Shown here piece by piece: positions 61,255 to 64,000 of a stretch of DNA of 64,000 nucleotides. The DNA comes from Lachnospiraceae bacterium (GTDB lineage Bacteria > Bacillota > Clostridia > Lachnospirales > Lachnospiraceae), in contig JAFYWF010000100.1 of the NCBI GenBank assembly GCA_017558145.1, positions 124,001-188,000 on the forward strand, given 5' to 3'. The notes under the pieces were generated by a model. The model ran no database searches and was not told where the DNA came from. It worked only from the letters and a program-made list of their open reading frames with translations. How positions within the stretch are numbered: the first letter of the stretch is position 1; every line of letters begins with the position of its first letter. Made by a program: the position numbers and the translations under genes.

Positions 61255-62031
61255 TTATCCATTTACCTTACCTAATTGCTTCACCGCTATTTCCAAACTG
61301 CTATCATATGTCTGTACAATCTTTTGATTCGTTTCGTATGCTCTGGATACAGAAATCATATTTACCATTTCCTGTACTACTGACATATTAGACATTTCCA
61401 AATAACCGGATAAGGTCTGATATTCACCTGCTTTTGTTTTTGCACCTTCTACCGGCTGATAATAATTTTCACCATAATGTTCTAAATAATTATAATCTTC
61501 AAAATCCGTAATATTTAAAGTTGCAACTAAAGTATCGTTTTGATAAATGTTCCCCATTTTGTCAATTGCAGATGTCTTCAAAGGATCCAATTTAATTCTT
61601 CCGTTTTTCCCAAGAACATAATCACCATCTTTTGTTACCAAATACCCATCTTTGTTCAAAGTAAATCCACCATCACGGGTATATTTTGTAGATGTTTGGC
61701 CCGCTTTGTTTGTGAATTCCACAGTAAAGAAACCTGTTCCTGAAAGAGCAATATCATAGGTATTCCCTGTTTCTCTTATAGATCCTTGACTATAATCGGT
61801 ATAATTTTCTCCTATTTTAACTCCCATGCTAATATTTCCCAAAGGTTTTGCATAACCTGCATAAGTAGTATCTTTAATTTTTAGTGCAAGCACTTCATCA
61901 AAGGCCTGACTGGTAGCACCTTCTTTTTTAAAACCTACGGTGGACGCATTGGCCAAATTATTGGTTAAAACATCCATTCTATTTTGTTCATTAATCATGC
62001 CTGTATAGGCAGTATAAAGTCCTTTTAGCAT
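61255..62031 (-). CDS. flgF: Flagellar basal-body rod protein FlgF/FlgG family (FlhO-like)
   Basis: 258 residues. GLYTAYTGMINEQNRMDVLTNNLAN at the N-terminus and VVQEMVNMISVSRAYETNQKIVQTYD at the C-terminus give the rod-protein signature. It has the same rod and hook plan as flgG but is a distinct paralogue, 21 bases after mbl and upstream of flgG, as in the mbl-flhO-flhP block of Bacillus. The name flgF is by position and size; flgG-like is also possible. AGGAG precedes the ATG. Confidence 0.85.
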   Translation of the reverse strand: MLKGLYTAYTGMINEQNRMDVLTNNLANASTVGFKKEGATSQAFDEVLALKIKDTTYAGYAKPLGNISMGVKIGENYTDYSQGSIRETGNTYDIALSGTGFFTVEFTNKAGQTSTKYTRDGGFTLNKDGYLVTKDGDYVLGKNGRIKLDPLKTSAIDKMGNIYQNDTLVATLNITDFEDYNYLEHYGENYYQPVEGAKTKAGEYQTLSGYLEMSNMSVVQEMVNMISVSRAYETNQKIVQTYDSSLEIAVKQLGKVNG

Positions 62032-62052
62032 AGGTGATTTTCTCCTATTTCA

Positions 62053-63045
62053 TTACTCGTCTCTGTACCCTGACAAGAATTCTACATATTTACCGGTACC
62101 AATTGCTACTGCAGTCATTGGTTCTTCCGCAGTCATGGTATTAATTCCTGTTTTGGAACTGATTAATTCCTCTAATCCACGAAGCAAGCTTCCACCACCG
62201 GTTAATACAATTCCTCTGTCAGCAATGTCTGCTGCCAATTCCGGTGGAGTTTTTTCCAATACTGTATGAATTGCTTCTACAATCTGAGAAGTAATATCTT
62301 TTAACGCCTCTTCTGTTTCTTCTGAAGAAACTCGTACAGTTTTTGGAAGACCTGTTACCAGGTTACGTCCTCTAACATCTAAGAAATCCGGTTCCGGTCT
62401 CTTAAATGCAGATCCAATTTTAATTTTAATATCTTCTGCAGTTCTTTCTCCAATCAGAAGATTATGTTTTTTTCTCATGTAACGAACAATCGCTTCATCA
62501 AAGTCGTCACCAGCTACTTTAATAGAAGCACTTACTACAGTTCCACCTAAAGAAATAACTGCAATATCAGAAGTACCACCACCAATATCTACAATCATAT
62601 TTCCACATGGCTTAGAAATATCAATTCCTGCACCAATAGCTGCTGCAATTGGTTCTTCAATGATGGATACATCTCTTGCACCTGCCTGGTAAGTAGCATC
62701 TTCTACCGCTTTCTTTTCTACTTCTGTGACACCACTTGGTACACATACCGCAATACGTGGTTTTCTTAGTGTTCTTCTGCCAATGGCTTTCTGAATAAAA
62801 TATTTCATCATTTTTTCTGTCACAGTGTAATCAGAGATAACACCCTGACGAAGTGGTCTTACTGCCACAATATTGCCCGGAGTTCTACCAAGCATCAATC
62901 TTGCATCTTCTCCAATGGCTTTAATTTTATTGGTATCTCTATCAAACGCTACAACGGAAGGCTCTTTTAAAACAACACCTTTTCCTCTGATATAAACTAA
63001 AATACTGGCGGTTCCCAAATCGATTCCAATGTCTGTGTACTGCAT
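62053..63045 (-). CDS. mbl: MreB/Mbl-type bacterial actin
   Basis: 330 residues. Actin-fold motifs: phosphate-1 IGIDLGTASILVYI, phosphate-2 IVDIGGGTSDIAVISLGG and adenosine loop IVLTGGGSLLRGLEELI. It forms membrane-bound filaments that guide lateral wall synthesis. The neighbourhood of rod genes matches the mbl locus of Bacillus rather than the mreBCD operon, so mbl is preferred to mreB. GAAAGGGG lies before the ATG. Confidence 0.9.
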   Translation of the reverse strand: MQYTDIGIDLGTASILVYIRGKGVVLKEPSVVAFDRDTNKIKAIGEDARLMLGRTPGNIVAVRPLRQGVISDYTVTEKMMKYFIQKAIGRRTLRKPRIAVCVPSGVTEVEKKAVEDATYQAGARDVSIIEEPIAAAIGAGIDISKPCGNMIVDIGGGTSDIAVISLGGTVVSASIKVAGDDFDEAIVRYMRKKHNLLIGERTAEDIKIKIGSAFKRPEPDFLDVRGRNLVTGLPKTVRVSSEETEEALKDITSQIVEAIHTVLEKTPPELAADIADRGIVLTGGGSLLRGLEELISSKTGINTMTAEEPMTAVAIGTGKYVEFLSGYRDE

Positions 63046-63073
63046 CTTTTATGCCCCTTTCTTTTTACGGATT

Positions 63074-63102
63074 GAAGACTGATTTAAACTGTAACAGTCT
63101 TC
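63074..63102 (-). other. Leader hairpin in the mbl 5' region
   Basis: GAAGACTG and CAGTCTTC form a perfect 8-base-pair stem with a 13-base loop about 30 bases before the mbl start. No T-tract follows, so it may protect or regulate the message. Confidence 0.4.
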
Positions 63103-63191
63103 TTGGTTCTATTTTAATTCGTAATAATCCTTCGTAATATATTGTTGTTACTATCTACTCTTGTCCTAGCAACGCACAAATATACGCATAC

Positions 63192-63220
63192 ATTATAACC
63201 GAATTGATTTTTTTTTAAAA
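63192..63220 (-). promoter_or_regulatory. Possible mbl promoter
   Basis: A perfect TATAAT on the minus strand (63192-63197) has only a weak TTTTAA at the -35 position. It would leave a leader of about 140 bases. The rest of the 441-base gap between mbl and uvrA is covered by the leader hairpin and the uvrA terminator. Confidence 0.35.
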
Positions 63221-63277
63221 GGGGTTTCATAAAAAGTTTAGAAATAAATATATGAATATAAGCAAATTTTCTATCAT

Positions 63278-63321
63278 ATAAAAAAGCACGAAAACAAAAG
63301 AGTACCTTTGCTTCCATGCTT
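63278..63321 (-). terminator. Terminator of uvrA
   Basis: On the minus strand, AAGCATGGAAGCAAAG pairs with CTTTTGTTTTCGTGCTT (with G-U pairs) around a short loop, followed by a T-run. It lies 165 bases after the uvrA stop and before mbl. Confidence 0.6.
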
Positions 63322-63486
63322 CTTACTCGCTCCATCATGTAAAAATATCGGAGTTCTGATCTTATATCTTTATGATGAAATTGTATTTTTATTGTATTTT
63401 ATTATTTTACCCTGTAAAGATTCTGTTTTACAAAAGACTTATCTCTTCATCTTTCATCCCTTCCGTAGGATTCCTTCATTTAACAG

Positions 63487-64000
63487 TTATTTTTCCAAAA
63501 TTTTTTTAACATATTTTCCGGTATAGGATCCTTCCACCTTAGCCACTTCTTCCGGTGTTCCTTTGGCTACTACCGTTCCGCCTCGATCTCCACCTTCCGG
63601 TCCCATGTCAATGAGATAGTCCGCCGTTTTGATGACATCCAAGTTATGTTCAATCACAACTACTGTATTTCCACCTTCCGCTAATCGATGCAAAATATCA
63701 ATCAATTTATGCACATCAGCAAAATGAAGTCCTGTGGTAGGCTCATCCAGAATATAAATCGTGTGTCCGGTACTTCGCTTGCTTAATTCTGTTGCAAGCT
63801 TGATACGCTGAGCTTCCCCACCGGAAAGAGTAGTAGATGGCTGTCCCAATTTTACATAGGAAAGTCCCACATCATAAAGTGTTTCAATTTTACGGCGAAT
63901 ACTGGGAAGATTCTCAAAAAACGGCATAGCCTCTTCCACCGTCATATCCAGCACGTCATAAATACTCTTCCCTTTATATTTTACATCTAATGTTTCCCTG
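63487..64000 (-). CDS. uvrA: Excinuclease ABC subunit A, C-terminal part (runs off window)
   Basis: 171 residues of the end of UvrA; the frame is open to the window edge and begins [19 protein letters not shown]. It holds the second ABC signature [14 protein letters not shown], Walker [14 protein letters not shown] and the H-loop [13 protein letters not shown], then [11 protein letters not shown], all typical of UvrA. It takes part in nucleotide excision repair. No start is given because the gene continues to the right. An internal GTG at 63954 is not the true start. Confidence 0.95.
   Translation of the reverse strand, partial: RETLDVKYKGKSIYDVLDMTVEEAMPFFENLPSIRRKIETLYDVGLSYVKLGQPSTTLSGGEAQRIKLATELSKRSTGHTIYILDEPTTGLHFADVHKLIDILHRLAEGGNTVVVIEHNLDVIKTADYLIDMGPEGGDRGGTVVAKGTPEEVAKVEGSYTGKYVKKILEK

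Noticed and set aside
63114-63338. 74-residue minus-strand frame between mbl and uvrA
   Set aside because: It spans the uvrA terminator and the mbl promoter region and has no ribosome site or recognisable similarity.

Overview
The window looks like a chromosomal segment of a low-GC, motile, spore-lineage Gram-positive anaerobe, most likely a Lachnospiraceae-type Clostridia. The evidence is a cdaA-cdaR-glmM operon, an mbl-flgF-flgG-flgJ block, a comF-yvyF pair, a Spo0A-type DNA-binding protein, AT-rich intergenic DNA with sigma-A style promoters, and a BspA-type leucine-rich-repeat giant. Almost all genes lie on the minus strand. No rRNA, tRNA, insertion sequence, prophage or CRISPR array was seen.

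Positions 1-15430 are a nonulosonic (pseudaminic) acid island. PseB, PseC, PseG, PseI and PseF are present, with a GT52/sialyltransferase-like enzyme to use the CMP-sugar. Mixed in are an MBOAT/SGNH O-acyltransferase pair, an ATP-grasp ligase, a fold-III PLP decarboxylase, a GT2 enzyme and a SAM methyltransferase. No PseH acetyltransferase is encoded here, so the ATP-grasp ligase is a candidate for an alternative acylation of the 4-amino group. A compact type I toxin-antitoxin-like locus (3884-4269) sits between pseF and pseI: a 45-residue membrane peptide, a convergent antisense RNA promoter and a shared bidirectional terminator.

Positions 15517-29535 encode one 4672-residue secreted protein: signal peptide, acidic tandem repeats, three copies of a [Cna-like domain + BspA LRR] super-unit, CARDB-like domains, six InlB B-repeat-like modules and about seven Ig-like modules. 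Positions 29603-38561 form an exopolysaccharide operon: WbaP-like initiating transferase, Wzz-like co-polymerase, EpsG-like polymerase and GT2/GT4 transferases, but no Wzx flippase. Positions 38632-44506 add a GT2, a GtrB-like polyprenyl-phosphate glycosyltransferase, polytopic proteins that may use its product, and an orphan Spo0A C-terminal-domain regulator. A PAP2-like protein, a YerB lipoprotein, rfbD (rmlD) and a GT39-like protein follow up to 49269.

From 49317 to the end the content is mostly housekeeping: leuA, an HPr protein, glmM-cdaR-cdaA (cell-wall precursor and c-di-AMP synthesis), two uncharacterised membrane proteins, yvyF, comF, recD2, flagellar rod genes, mbl and the 3' end of uvrA. 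The genes join surface-glycan synthesis with flagellar and cell-envelope functions. A likely outcome is a cell surface or flagellum decorated with a pseudaminic-acid derivative plus an exopolysaccharide; this is inference from gene content.
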